Below, piece by piece: positions 33,331-43,076 of a stretch of DNA of 64,000 nucleotides (position 1 is its first letter; each line of letters begins with the position of its first letter). The DNA comes from Sabethes cyaneus (taxonomy: Eukaryota > Arthropoda > Insecta > Diptera > Culicidae): assembly GCF_943734655.1 (NCBI RefSeq), contig NC_071355.1:204102439-204166438 (forward strand). The letters are read 5' to 3'. Both the position numbers and the translations under genes were made by a program. Under the pieces are notes generated by a model that saw only the letters and a list, made by a program, of their open reading frames with translations, did not search any database and was not told the DNA's origin.

Positions 33331-35440
33331 AAAAATGAATAGTGGTACATAAGTAGTTTAATACCACTTCGTCTCATCTCGTCTTTTACCAACCACCATA
33401 GGCTTCGCATCTATTCAATAGCGCATTTATTCGGCCTTGAATAGTCGCTTTTTACGCTAAGGATACTTCCTGCGTAAATTAAAACCGCATTTCAAAATTC
33501 GCGTTAAAACCGCGTAGATTCCAAAATCGCATAAACAACCGAGTAAATTCTGAAGTTCATAAAATAATAGTTGCGTAAATAAAACCGCGTAAAAATCGTC
33601 TGACAATAATATCAGCAGCAAGTTGCAAAGCTAAAAAATCTTTCAGTTGATTTTTTCTTTGACTATTCTAGAAGCAAATAGAGTTTACACATTGGATTGA
33701 AGCTACATAAGATAGGAGTACAAGAATAATGACCCTTGCAACCAAGTATACTATCAAACTTGAACATTACGCACGAGGAAGCGTCCAATAGTCACCTCAT
33801 TTTTAACGATGAAACAAATTACAAAACTGAGTCTAGGTGAAACTACTTTTCAAGAGAGCACCCTCTATTGAAGTTTCGATAACTGTGCTGAATTGTTTTC
33901 TCTTCTTCTTAGGAAATACTCCAACATCGGAGCTCTCTGGCTGCACAGCATTCTCAAGAAGCCAATGCACATGCACCTTTGCATAAAATTCATTTCACAA
34001 ATTTAAGGCATTCATCATCATCTTGTCGAATGGAGAGACTGTATGAATAAACCGGCGAACGTTCCCTTTGCGAAGTTGCGTTAGAATGTCTGAGATATTA
34101 AAAGTTAAACGGAAAACATCTTCGCTGCTTTGGGAAGAGAAGACTACAAGCAGAAAAGAGAAAAAAAACGACGATTCCGTTACCATTCTTCCAGATAAAG
34201 TTGCTGATAAAGTTGAGGCACCAGTGTAATAACTTTATCGCATCGGTCCTGTTCACAGGAAGCGTTTCCAGTGCACACAAGCACAGTTTCCGTTTTTGCT
34301 CTCTCTATTTAAGCAGTCGTTACGGCATAAGTAAAAGCAGCATCTTTCACGGGCGGGTGGGGTGGTTGCTTTCCGCTGCCCAACCCTCCGTACCGGTATG
34401 CTATCGAATAAATTGAGTGAATTGAATATAAATTTTATCACACATTCACAAATACACCCACACGCTTAGCTAGTATAGGGACTTTCCCCAGCCAGCTCAC
34501 GTTGGTACAACTTTTCCAGCTTGAGTGGGTGTACTTTTCACTAGAGCTCACCGCATTCTGTGCCAGAGTACACAGGCAGCTGTGCAGCGCGGTTTCAAAG
34601 AACTATTGTAATAAAAGTATGCAAGACATTTTCATTCCACCTCTCCGACAACGATCGCTGCAAGATTCGTTTGCAGCTACTTGCTAAGAAAAAAAAACAG
34701 AAGCGCTATTATCATCTTAAAAGTCAACTAGCGAACGCGAATGGTTTCTGCTCCCCGAAAGAGAGGGAAACTTTTCAAATAAATGAATGCATAAATAAAC
34801 GTTACGTGAATAACTCCTCAAGCATATAAAAAGGGACTCTTTGACTATCTGATGCATTGCATACGGATTGCAGCAAAAGTTGTGCAATATGATTTATCAG
34901 CTCGTAATGGTTTGGTTTCATAACCATTCTGATGCGTACATGACAAGGTTTCCTAATAAAAGTTCAAACTTTATTTTAATATTCCAATATATTACTAAAA
35001 AGTTTCGAAGCAAGTCTTGGTCATGTAATCCACTTATTTTTCGAGTGACCGAACAATCTAATTCATTGATCGATCCGTACAAAGTTTTGCTTCTTTTGTG
35101 GCCCAAATTTTGGTTCCCTCAGCAGAAAAGTTTCCATTCACGCTTTGCTTTACATCAGGCCACCAGTCAGATTACCGGAATCCGAACTTTTCCATCCGTC
35201 ATACACCAGCGTTAAAAAGTCTAGCCGCTGCGCTGCTGCACGCCATATCTTCACCACCCGTGCAGCAACAAACCCTGTCCAACAGAACAAATACAACCCC
35301 GACACAACCAAAGTGGATGAAAAGTTTTCCCCTCTTCGTATATTGTATGCATCACTGCGTGCGATAGCGTGTCAATAACCTCAAAACATTTGTACTGGCC
35401 AAAGCCATAAAACAATTTTATGTTAAAACATCGCATAAAT
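33331..35440. other. Intergenic stretch without recognised feature
   Basis: AT-rich sequence with short A- and T-runs. It has no recognised repeat family, domain or RNA gene. Confidence 0.3.
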
Positions 35441-35459
35441 CTTCGTAAGTCAACTTAAC

Positions 35460-35633
35460 CCTCCCAAGTGCAACCACTTTGTCGGATGCCGGCAAGATGC
35501 TGAACGGCCCGTGCTCGGGGTTCGGGCGGAAACCGGTGGCCGGTCGGATGGGTGGCGGTTCAGGGATTTGTTTGTTGAGCGGCACTGTCATTGTCCGAGT
35601 TACCCAGCCCAGCCAAGCTGCCAGCAGGCTAGG
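35460..35633 (-). CDS. Candidate host-gene exon (GC-rich, splice-like borders)
   Basis: This island is strikingly GC-rich compared with about 2 kb on either side. On the minus strand it is preceded by a pyrimidine-rich stretch ending CTTTGTATGCTTCAG (acceptor-like) and followed by GGAGG/GTTAAGT (donor-like). An ATG at 35591 in context GGACAATGAC opens 44 codons that end exactly at the donor in phase 0: MTVPLNKQIPEPPPIRPATG and so on, Pro-rich then FRPNPEHGPFSILPASDKVV. I do not recognise the protein. Without flanking exons the call is tentative; it could also be a conserved non-coding GC patch. Confidence 0.3.
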
Positions 35634-36074
35634 CTGAAGCATACAAAGAAGGACGGACAACAGCCGAGCGCAATGACAACGATGATCTGATCATTCTATT
35701 TGTTGCTTCCTCGAGTGTGGCAAAGTTTTTCCTCACCAAGATGGTTCGGGTAAGATTGCGGAATATACACAAGGGGAATTGCGGCCAACCGTCCGGCAGA
35801 ACGCTAGAGGAGAGTAGGTACACGATGCACTTTAAATTGTGTGAATGGTGTGTTTTCGGTGGAAAGCCTCCCATGCTTGTAAAGGTTTCTTGAGCATCAA
35901 TGTGGTCTATTTATATTAAAAGGTTTGCGTAAAATTTAAACACACTTTAATTTCGGGCTTATAGGTTTAAAATATGAAGAATTACTCGCAAAGTGATGAT
36001 TCCCGGTAAGTGGCTTCTACGTATGTAAATAAAAACGACTTTTCTACTCTTATTTCTTATTATTACAAACCTCG

Positions 36075-36240
36075 AGGTACGACATTGGTCTAACAAGCCA
36101 GTCATCGTGGATTCGAATCTCGACTGGGGAGAGGCTTTGAGAGTTAATGGGATTGTAGCAATTGCCTCTACTCTAACAGCTGGCAGCGAAGTCTATCACA
36201 TAAAAACAGAAGGTCCGAAAACGAAATGTAGCAGCCAAAG
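36075..36240 (+). mobile_element. SINE family A copy, plus strand
   Basis: Starts with tRNA-like TTGGTCTAACAAGCCAGTCA and GTGGATTCGAATCTCGACTG (B-box), the counterpart of the head in the SINE at 2493-2695, and continues into GCAATTGCCTCTACTCTAAC and GGCAGCGAAGTCTATCAC, matching its body. The first part of the head is missing or diverged. No target duplication was seen. Confidence 0.65.
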
Positions 36241-36449
36241 CTTTACTTTGCTATACAGGAGGATTAGGGATGCAGATCAATGCTTTTTATCATTTGACAT
36301 TTTTTGTGAAATTGATTTTACCCAAATGAGTATATTCTTTGTAGTTAAAGCCTGGCTAAAAGTGAATTTGGACGTATAGAACAATTTATGACTCGGGACT
36401 GGAATGACGCAGAAAAATCCATAAGTGACTGTACTGCAGTATTTTTCAT

Positions 36450-36870
36450 TCATTTCAACATTCTTCCATGCATAGAGGACGTAATGTAAGGCTCAGTCTT
36501 CAATCCACAGCTACATATTCCTTGCCAGATCATGGCCCTATTTGCGAATTTATCAGCAAACACGAACTTATACTTGCCTGGCACATCGCCACGCCCAGTT
36601 GCAATATAAATTGTTGACCGGGAAGTTGCTTGAAATCCATTTTCATGTAGGTTTCGTCGTCCATTAAAATACATCCGTTGAATTTCGTCAAAACTTGCTC
36701 GTGCCAACACCTAGCGTGCTTCTTGGCCACCTAATTCTGCTACCAATTCGGATGTACTGGCACCGTAAAACTTATAGCCTTCTCGTGCAAGGATATTCCG
36801 CGTGGTTTGATAGTTGGCATCGTACCTTCTAGCCAACTCACGGATGTAGACACGCTTTTACATTTTGGCA
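36450..36870 (-). pseudogene. DD37E-type Tc1/mariner transposase relic
   Basis: On the minus strand, HTH-like sequence (IRELARRYDANYQTTRNIL) leads, after a frame change, to CILMDDETYMKMDFKQLPGQ, the block holding the first catalytic Asp, then KYKFVFADKFANRAMIWQGI and CSCGLKTEPYIT. The second Asp and the Glu lie beyond the end of the relic. The same blocks occur in the better copy at 41384-42560, with MDDETYVKADF and MIWQDICSCG. An in-frame stop near 36715 and frame changes make it dead. DD37E elements of this type were described from mosquitoes. Confidence 0.8.
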
Positions 36871-36959
36871 TGTTTAGCGCCAACCAATGTTGCAAATCGA
36901 GCGAGGAAGTCAACGTTGTACATATACTCTCACGCGAACGAGTATGAGAAGCATAGCAT

Positions 36960-37190
36960 TCAGCGCTTTACATCGCACCCGCAAGCGTAAAACAAACAGT
37001 CACCGTTGCTGTGTGCAGACATTCTGCTACCTACACACTCGGGCACGCATATCCTCACGTCGTCTCCCTCATAGCTTATTCCCGAGTCAAATAACTCCTG
37101 AGCAATTAGCAGCTCGTGATGCATAGAAGCGCACTAGGATACAGGTTTTGCATTACTTTTTCTTTTCTTCTTCATCTTCGCCCCCGATTC
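36960..37190 (+). repeat. Unclassified dispersed repeat, copy 1
   Basis: AAACAAACAGTCACCGTTGC, ACATTCTGCTACCTACACAC and TTTTGCATTACTTTTTCTTT followed by TTCTTCATCTTCGCCCCCGA match, in reverse, sequence at 39945-40150. The copies are inverted relative to each other about 3 kb apart. No coding content or termini could be defined. Confidence 0.55.
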
Positions 37191-37199
37191 CACTCACAA

Positions 37200-37400
37200 C
37201 CTATACAAGCAACCTAAACGAATACCGGGTAACCAACGTGAAAACCGGTGAAAACTAAGGTCGTATACCGACAGAACAGGAGGCACTGTATTATTTCTGC
37301 ACCTAAGCTAGCAGTCTCATCACGAGCCTCGGTAGCGTGGCCCTACTAAGACAACCTAATAACTTGACCCTGTAATACCAGTAGGGATCGAGTGGGGTGA
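37200..37400 (+). repeat. RTE-like LINE 5' UTR fragment
   Basis: GGTGAAAACTAAGGTCGTAT with GGAGGCACTG matches 16600-16740, and CACGAGCCTCGGTAGCGTGG matches the region just upstream of the RTE endonuclease relic at 23090-23125 and on the minus strand near 59100. No endonuclease follows. Confidence 0.55.
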
Positions 37401-37845
37401 CCAGAGAAAAATGAACAGAATGTTTCAGAGAAAAAATATAGCGGTACCGAAATCAAAAGAAGAAAGGGATAAATAAACGAACTCAGTCTTGTGATTGATG
37501 GTCTCGCGTAAAGACGTGTTTAACTGTCCGCAGTTGAGAAAATGTCCGACTATTCGCAAAATCACCACACTCAGCATCGTAGCTTTGCAAGCAGGACCGG
37601 CGCTTCCCTTAAGCAAAACAAGCAGTTGCTAGGAGCGCCATTTCGAGGAGGCGTCATTTCGTCTACATTAAAAAAAACTGTAGCATTAAATAATTGTAGT
37701 AACTTAATAGACAACAGTTTGCTAAAAGCTAGTCTAGAACTGTAAATACTAATTTAAATAAACATGACAAAACTATAAAAAAATAAGTGGTTAATATAAA
37801 ACTATCTTCCTTCTCCTTTACCAGCATAGAACCGAGATCAAATGG

Positions 37846-38400
37846 TGTATCTAGAGTTACTCTCCGCTGTATTGGGTCCTGGGCTATTTGCCACCAATTC
37901 GTTGAGCATCTCGACATGAGCAAATCGGCTTCAACCTGGTCGAGCCATCTATTATGTTGGATCTCTCTATTCCTAAAGGCCCTGCCCTCATACACGTACG
38001 AACATGTTGGCCAAAAATGTTGGTGAATTCATGTTCGGTCAACACTCTCGCCTGTGTATGAGCGTCACGATCCAAGCAGAAAAAAGAAGATGTTGAGCTT
38101 GTCGCTCGAACTGAATGACCCGCCAACATGTTACTCGTTTCCAACCTAACATATGTGTACGTGTATGGGGCGCTTAAGGCCGATGAAGGTCTAGAAGAGA
38201 ACATATTCACTGCACGGTCATTCGGTATTCTTGCGACGTGACCGACCCATCGTACTCTCCCAACTTTCAACGAGTGTACTTTGAGAATCATTCCAAGTAG
38301 TGCCTGCAGTGCATAGTTCATACGCCTACGCCATTCTTCGCTTTCCGTTTGCGCTCCACATCCTCCTGACGAAAAGCTATTCGCGACAAAACACAACAAT
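37846..38400 (-). pseudogene. RTE-like LINE C-terminal fragment, split by a small TIR element
   Basis: Minus-strand reading gives AQTESEEWRRRMNYALQALL, then VGRVRWVGHVARIPNDRAV and, after an interruption, REIQHNRWLDQVEADLLM and WWQIAQDPIQRR. These are the C-terminal blocks of the RTE protein seen at 51490-53188. Excising 37993-38163 plus one TA rejoins SAPYEGRAFRNREIQHNRWL in frame. The RT palm is absent. The remnant's 5' side is bounded by the repeated SINE block at 38404. Confidence 0.8.
37991..38165. mobile_element. 171-bp TIR element with TA target duplication
   Basis: TA at 37991-37992 and 38164-38165 flank an insert whose ends CACGTACGAACATGTTGG and, inverted, CACGTACACATATGTTAGG are similar. 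The host RTE frame is restored by its removal, fixing the ends. A 2-bp TA duplication with TIRs suggests a Tc1/mariner-type MITE. No coding capacity. Confidence 0.7.
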
Positions 38401-38403
38401 CAA

Positions 38404-38770
38404 ATAGACTAATCTCAAGTTTTTAGTCTTGACCTTGGAATGAGGTCATACATATATTAATTTTTTTTTTTTTTTTTTTTTGAAACGATGGTTCTACAAT
38501 TGATGAAGGGACGGTAGGGGAAAGAAATGGAAAATTTTTTGGTGAAGGGGGAGGGGGAAGAGCGGAAAGGAAAGGGGGGGGTATTGGTAGCTATGCTTGA
38601 CAAGTAGTCATTTTGACTCCTACCTTTTGTCCAATGCTGGAAGGTGCATGAGTCGAATCAAGCTGTAATCTGAGATTACAACCGGATTCGAACTCACAAC
38701 ACCCTCCAGGGCATGTGGTTCGCTGGTACTTGTACCTTTGAACCATAGAGGCGCTGGACAAAAGGAGACC
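38404..38770 (-). mobile_element. tRNA-derived SINE, family C, with flanking repeat
   Basis: On the minus strand a tRNA-like head starts near 38765 (GCGCCTCTATGGTTCAAAGG; B-box GAGTTCGAATCCGG at about 38684-38697). The body runs through CTTGATTCGACTCATGCACC and a pyrimidine-rich C7TTTCCTTTCC segment to an A tail seen as the T run at 38461-38482. Next to it, 38404-38460 holds a further repeat (AGACTAATCTCAAGTTTTTA) that is also found, inverted, at 19540-19590. The whole block recurs at 39024-39326. No target duplication identified. Confidence 0.75.
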
Positions 38771-38899
38771 GCAAAATCCACTTCTCAAGGATAGCGACGC
38801 GCTTTGGTTGGGTTATCGACACATATTGTGCCGCTTCCTGCATCAATTGCAGATTACCACCGAGCGAGAAGTTTTAATCTAACTACTATTTACTTTCAG

Positions 38900-39020
38900 G
38901 ACGACGACACTATGCCGGCCCTTACGACTTGCAAGGTACTGCACGTGACGCTGTTCGTCTGTCAGCATATGTTAGCCGCGTTTCTCGGCGCGGTTTTTCG
39001 AGGGAAGGCCCCGTTCCTAT
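38900..39020 (+). other. GC-rich segment with splice-acceptor-like border
   Basis: TTTACTTTCAG at 38890-38899 precedes GACGACGACACTATGCCGGC, and an internal TTGCAAG/GTACTGC resembles a donor. The open frame (TMPALTTCKVLHVTLFVCQH) is hydrophobic but matches nothing I recognise. It is wedged between two copies of the family C SINE block, so it may equally be a repeat fragment. Confidence 0.2.
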
Positions 39021-39023
39021 GTA

Positions 39024-39437
39024 ATAGACTAATCTCAAGTTTTTAGTCTTGACCTTGGAATGAGGTCATACATATATTAATATTTTTTTTTTGAAACGAT
39101 GGTTCTACAATTGATAAAGGGACGGTAGGGGAAAGAAATGGAAAATTTTTTGGTGAAGGGGGAGGGGGAAGAGCGGAAAGGAAAGGGGGGGGGGGTATTG
39201 GTAGCTATGCTTGACAAGTAGTCATTTTGACTCCTACCTTTTGTCCAATGCTGGATGGTGCATGATTCGAATCAAGCTGTAATCTGAGATTACAACCGGA
39301 TTCGAACTCACAACACCCTCCAGGGCCCCCCTTTCCTTTCCGCTCTTCCCCCTCCCCCTTCACCAAAAAATTTTCCATTTCTTTCCCCTACCGTCCCTTC
39401 ATCAATTGTAGAACCATCGTTTCAAAAAAAAAAAAAC
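39024..39437. mobile_element. Family C SINE, second copy, fused head to head with an inverted copy
   Basis: 39024-39326 repeats 38404-38700 nearly base for base, including the non-SINE flank, so it arose by segmental duplication rather than fresh retrotransposition. It stops within the tRNA-like head (CCCTCCAGGG) and continues directly into the inverse of its own tail segment (39326-39437, CCTTTCCGCTCTTCCCCCTC to an A run). The arms of about 110 bp surround a ~130-bp spacer. Confidence 0.8.
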
Positions 39438-39944
39438 AATCAAAACTCTCAGATAAACTTGGTGAGGAAATGGCATTGATGATATAAAACTATTTAGAAA
39501 TTTTCCGGGAGAGATTTTCGAATCTCTTCAGAATCCGCAATCAGCAGATTCATCTTCGATGAAGTAGCAAGGTATGAGAACGAAGTGTTGAAGTAACAGG
39601 AAATATGAACCGAACTTTTTAGTTTTTGAATGTTTATCATTCTAATGGTGGGTTTCAATAAACCGACAATTATTCAAAAGAACAACACTAAACCCACACT
39701 TACGTGGGCTAATTTTCTCACACACTCGTACACGTTCTAATAAACACGCCGGCATAAGCATTCCTTTCGGATTTCCTCTCTTGTTTATTCATGCACTGCA
39801 ACGACTTTTGCGAGTGTGTATTCAGCTAACAGCCACGGTCGTCGCTCTCGCTCGTCGCTCTCGCTCGTCATTGCAACCTGAGCAACTGATACCGATCACT
39901 CGCAAGGACTCGCACTCCCACCCGCGTGCAGAATCGGGGGCCTA

Positions 39945-40150
39945 AGATGAAGAAGAAAACAAAAAGTAATGCAAAATCTGCATATCTCAGTGTGCCGCTA
40001 GCCCTCACGGGTAGCTGGCTGCTCACGAGTTGTTTGCCTCGTGAGTGGTTATACAGAAAGACGCTACGAGACTGTGCGTTTACGAATGTGTAGGTAGTAA
40101 AATGTCAACACAGCAACGCCGGCTGTTTTTCGTTTGTTCTGGGGGCGCCA
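39945..40150 (-). repeat. Unclassified dispersed repeat, copy 2
   Basis: This is the inverted partner of 36960-37190 (GATGAAGAAGAAAACAAAAA, GTAGGTAGTAAAATGTCAAC, GGCTGTTTTTCGTTTGTTCT). Just left of it, 39838-39868 holds a short tandem GTCGCTCTCGCTC repeat. Confidence 0.55.
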
Positions 40151-40249
40151 TTTTGAGAATTTGCGTGGAGCGACAGATTGGCTAGCGCAGGCCCTGTTCG
40201 CAGGAAATCTGTCACAGCGGAGAGAAGATTTGGAAGACCGCGGCAGAAA

Positions 40250-41290
40250 GGTCCCTGAGCGGTGGAAATACCAACGAGCTGGAAACGGGCTTTGTAGTGT
40301 TAGATAGAATCGAAGACCCCATTATTAACAAGACTGGCATCTCTGTTATTTTTCCATATAAACGTCATGTGTCACCATCAGCGACGTTTCTTTTAACGAA
40401 AATGGTAAATTTTGCATGAGTATTAGTAAGCTCTCCAAATTCTGTATTGGTGTTTGCTCCACTATGTTTGCCGAACAGTATGAATATTAGCAATCACTTA
40501 CACAGATGCATCTAGGAACCACCTTGACCGGAAGAGCGAGCTACCATGAGTGTTTTCCGAATATCGGCCGAGGTGCCAATCTTCTTGTTACAGGGATCTT
40601 CGATAGAATGCAGGATCCTGTGGTGAATTGAGAGGCGATCAACGAGAGAATGTATCTATAGGTATACCTCGATAGTACGTACACCTTTACTTAGCGTACG
40701 TATTTCCGAAATGTACGTACTATCAAATCACAATTTTAGGTGTTGAAGCATTGTTGATTACGCTTAATATTGCATGAAATTTGCAAATTTGCATACACTA
40801 TTGAATAAATATATATTTTAGTGGTATTGGTTTAATATAGCAATTAATTTTAAAATTTTTTAAATCAATTATTTTACAATTTGGGAAGCTTGGAATGAAA
40901 CAAATAAAGTGTTGCTGGAAAATGTACGTACTATCGAGGCAAAATGTACGTATTGTGGAGGGCACGTACTATCGAGGGTTCGTACTAACGCGGGTACGTA
41001 CTATCGAGGTATACCTGTATTGAGAATAAAGGGCCATTTATTCAATTACAGCATCCTCAACGTGCACTGTCCGCACGAAAGTAGACCCGACGATGAAAAG
41101 AAAGGAAACATGTAGATCGTCAGCGGAGATATGAACCCCCAGGTCGGTAGAGAAGAAATGTATAAACCAGCGACAGGACTCGATAGCCTGCACACCGACA
41201 TGAACGATAAGGGTCGGAGGTTATTCTTTTTAAGTCTGAATGCGCGCCAATGAGTAAGGATAGCATACGCCCTGAAGATTGAGCTTCTCC
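40250..41290 (+). pseudogene. RTE-like LINE endonuclease relic, split by a Tigger/pogo-like MITE
   Basis: Plus-strand reading shows LETGFVVLDRIEDP near 40280, a gap, then NERMYLLRIKGHLFNYSILN across the excised MITE, NVHCPHESRPDDEKKGNM at about 41060-41110, IVSGDMNPQVGREEMYKP (GDxN endonuclease motif) near 41120-41170 and DSLHTDMNDKGRRL near 41185. The same order appears in 58490-59000 on the minus strand. In-frame stops (after GNM) make it inactive. RT is absent. Confidence 0.8.
40657..41019. mobile_element. 359-bp pogo/Tigger-like MITE with TA target duplication
   Basis: TA at 40657-40658 and 41018-41019 flank an element with ends AGGTATACCTCGATAGTACG and, inverted from the right, CAGGTATACCTCGATAGTAC. 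Those ends resemble the CAGGTATACCTCG termini of Tigger/pogo transposons. The right side has four further subterminal copies of (T)ACGTACTATCGAGG with variation (40921-41008). Excision restores the LINE frame ERMYLLRIKG. No ORF, so it would depend on a pogo-type transposase elsewhere. Confidence 0.82.
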
Positions 41291-41381
41291 AATGGCTGGC
41301 AGTGTTTTTCATTGTACACTATCATTACCGATGTTTTATAAATTCATTCCATCTAATTCCATTACTAAAGCTTGCTTCATT

Positions 41382-42562
41382 TAGAATTGGAACAAACTGG
41401 ACAACAAATTGGAAACTGGAACATATTGTGGCGCTCTTAGTGGACGGATTTGGAAGTTCGTGGCGCCCACGTGTCGAAAATTTTGTTAACGTCACACGTT
41501 GACATTCCGTAAATCGATTGTATTTTGTAAATAAACAACATGGAAACCGAAAGAATTCATTGGGGTCTGCATCTACGCTAGCTAAACAGCTTAAATTGCC
41601 CAGAAATACCGTATGGCGTGATTTCAAACGGTATAAGGAAACATTGAAGATTCAAAAGCCTCAAGCTAATCATCAAAGTGGAACTGTCGACCGGAAACTG
41701 CGTGGTAAGATTTTGAAGACCATCAAGAGGAATCCCAATTTGTCGGACCGTGATTTGGCCAGAAAATTCGGTGCTACCCATAGTACGGCGAGGAGAATTA
41801 GACTCTGGGAAGGAATCAAGTCGTATCGAGCTAATAAACAGCCAAACCGAACCATTAAACAGAATAGTGTGGTCATAATCCGTGGTAGAAAGCTATACGA
41901 CCGGGTGCTAACCAAGTTCGACGGGTGTCTTCTGATGGACGATGAAACCTACGTCAAGGCTGACTTCGGGCAAATGCTAGGTCAAAAATTTTACTTGGCA
42001 ACGGTTCGGGGGTAGGTTCCAAGCAAATTTAAATTTGTTTTTGCCGATAAATTTGCACGAAAATTTATGATTTGGCAGGACATTTGCAGCTGTGGCAGAA
42101 CAACGAAAGTTTTCGTTACAAATAAGACAATGACGTCGAAACTGTACCAAAAGGAGTGTCTCCAAAAACAATTTTTTTTTCATTCATTCCCACCACCATC
42201 CCGTGATGTTTTGGCCAGATTTGGCAAGCAGTCAATACAGCAAAGTCGTTCAAGAATGGTAAGCGAGAAATACTGGGCAATTATGAAGAGGAGACTCAAG
42301 GCAAGGGAAAAGTTGTCAAAGACATCAATCAGATGAAGACCTGGTGGAATAAGATAGCCAAAACGATGGACGAAGAAAGTGTGCGCCGCCTAATGAGCCA
42401 TGCTACAGGAAAAGTTCGAGAATTCCTTTGAAACCGTGACGAATAATTTTATCCGTATTTTTTCATAAAAGTATGAAGAAAAGGCTACATTTGTGAAAGA
42501 AAAGATCTTGAATTCAATAATAAAAAACTGAATTACACGCAATTGTTTTTGTTCCAATACTA
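41382..42562 (+). mobile_element. DD37E Tc1/mariner element with TIRs and TA duplication, inactive
   Basis: TA dinucleotides at 41382-41383 and 42561-42562 bound 1,177 bp whose ends GAATTGGAACAAA and, inverted, GTATTGGAACAAA agree. Length fits a single-gene IS630/Tc1/mariner element. It carries a transposase relic (41518-42431). Partners of the same family lie at 36450-36870 and 60960-61440. Confidence 0.82.
41518..42431 (+). pseudogene. DD37E transposase, frameshifted and internally deleted
   Basis: In the family this is the cut-and-paste transposase. HTH region: ASTLAKQLKLPRNTVWRDFK, then SDRDLARKFGATHSTARRI. Catalytic core: CLLMDDETYVKADFGQM (first Asp), stop at 42013, FVFADKFARKFMIWQDICSC, then in another frame WPDLASSQYSKVVQEW (second Asp), a deletion of roughly 22 residues, and EKYWAIMKRRLKA carrying the Glu. 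In intact relatives 37 residues separate the second Asp and the Glu. The C-terminus ends VRRLMSHATGKVREFL before a stop at 42431. The stop, frame changes and deletion exclude activity. Confidence 0.85.
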
Positions 42563-42875
42563 TCTAAAGCAAACTTTAATATAAAATCATCAGATGTAGT
42601 AACTTTATTTTGTTAAATATTTAAATTTCAATAGCAAGAATTAGGCATTGTTTTGAATATAAAATAGGTATAAAATAGAAACAGATTTCAAAGCTAGTGC
42701 CCCAACACTACTAGGTCGCTACTGTCGCTGTCGCTATCCACTTACGAAATAGATCCAATCAGTTCGTAGAAATAACTCAGAAATCTATTGAGCATTAAAC
42801 GTACACAACGTTACTACATTGATAATTGTTACATGTAGTATGTTTACAGAAGAATGGAATGGAAGAATCGTATTA

Positions 42876-43076
42876 TTAAGGTGCGTTTAGATTGGCAGCA
42901 TGTGGCTTGCAACTTTTTCCGAACTGTTGACCGACGTTTCCAAGCAACATAGCAACGTATAACAAATGTTCAGGTGGTAACAGAACCAGCATTGAGTAAC
43001 AGCTAGCAACATATCGCATACCAAATGTTGCATTCCACATGTTGCCAAAAAATTGCCTAGTTTAAATGCACCTTTA
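42876..43076. mobile_element. 195-bp MITE with TTA target duplication (PIF/Harbinger-like)
   Basis: TTA at 42876-42878 and 43074-43076 flank an insert with ends AGGTGCGTTTA and TAAATGCACCT. Further in, GCAGCATGTGG and CCACATGTTGC continue the inverted match. A 3-bp TTA duplication is typical of PIF/Harbinger elements. It sits at the 5' border of the CR1-like LINE. Non-coding. Confidence 0.7.

Noticed and set aside
35418..35660. Whole 80-codon minus frame as a single-exon gene
   Set aside because: The first part coincides with a splice-acceptor-like tract and the last codons fall past a donor-like site into AT-rich sequence; only 35460-35633 is kept as a candidate exon.
37884..38399. 171-codon protein
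   Set aside because: It is a read-through of an RTE C-terminal relic into a 171-bp TIR insertion.
38680..38770. tRNA genes at B-box matches (2650, 17400, 19110, 36110, 38690, 56055)
   Set aside because: Each lacks a proper acceptor stem and cloverleaf pairing, and most are attached to SINE bodies with tails or target duplications.
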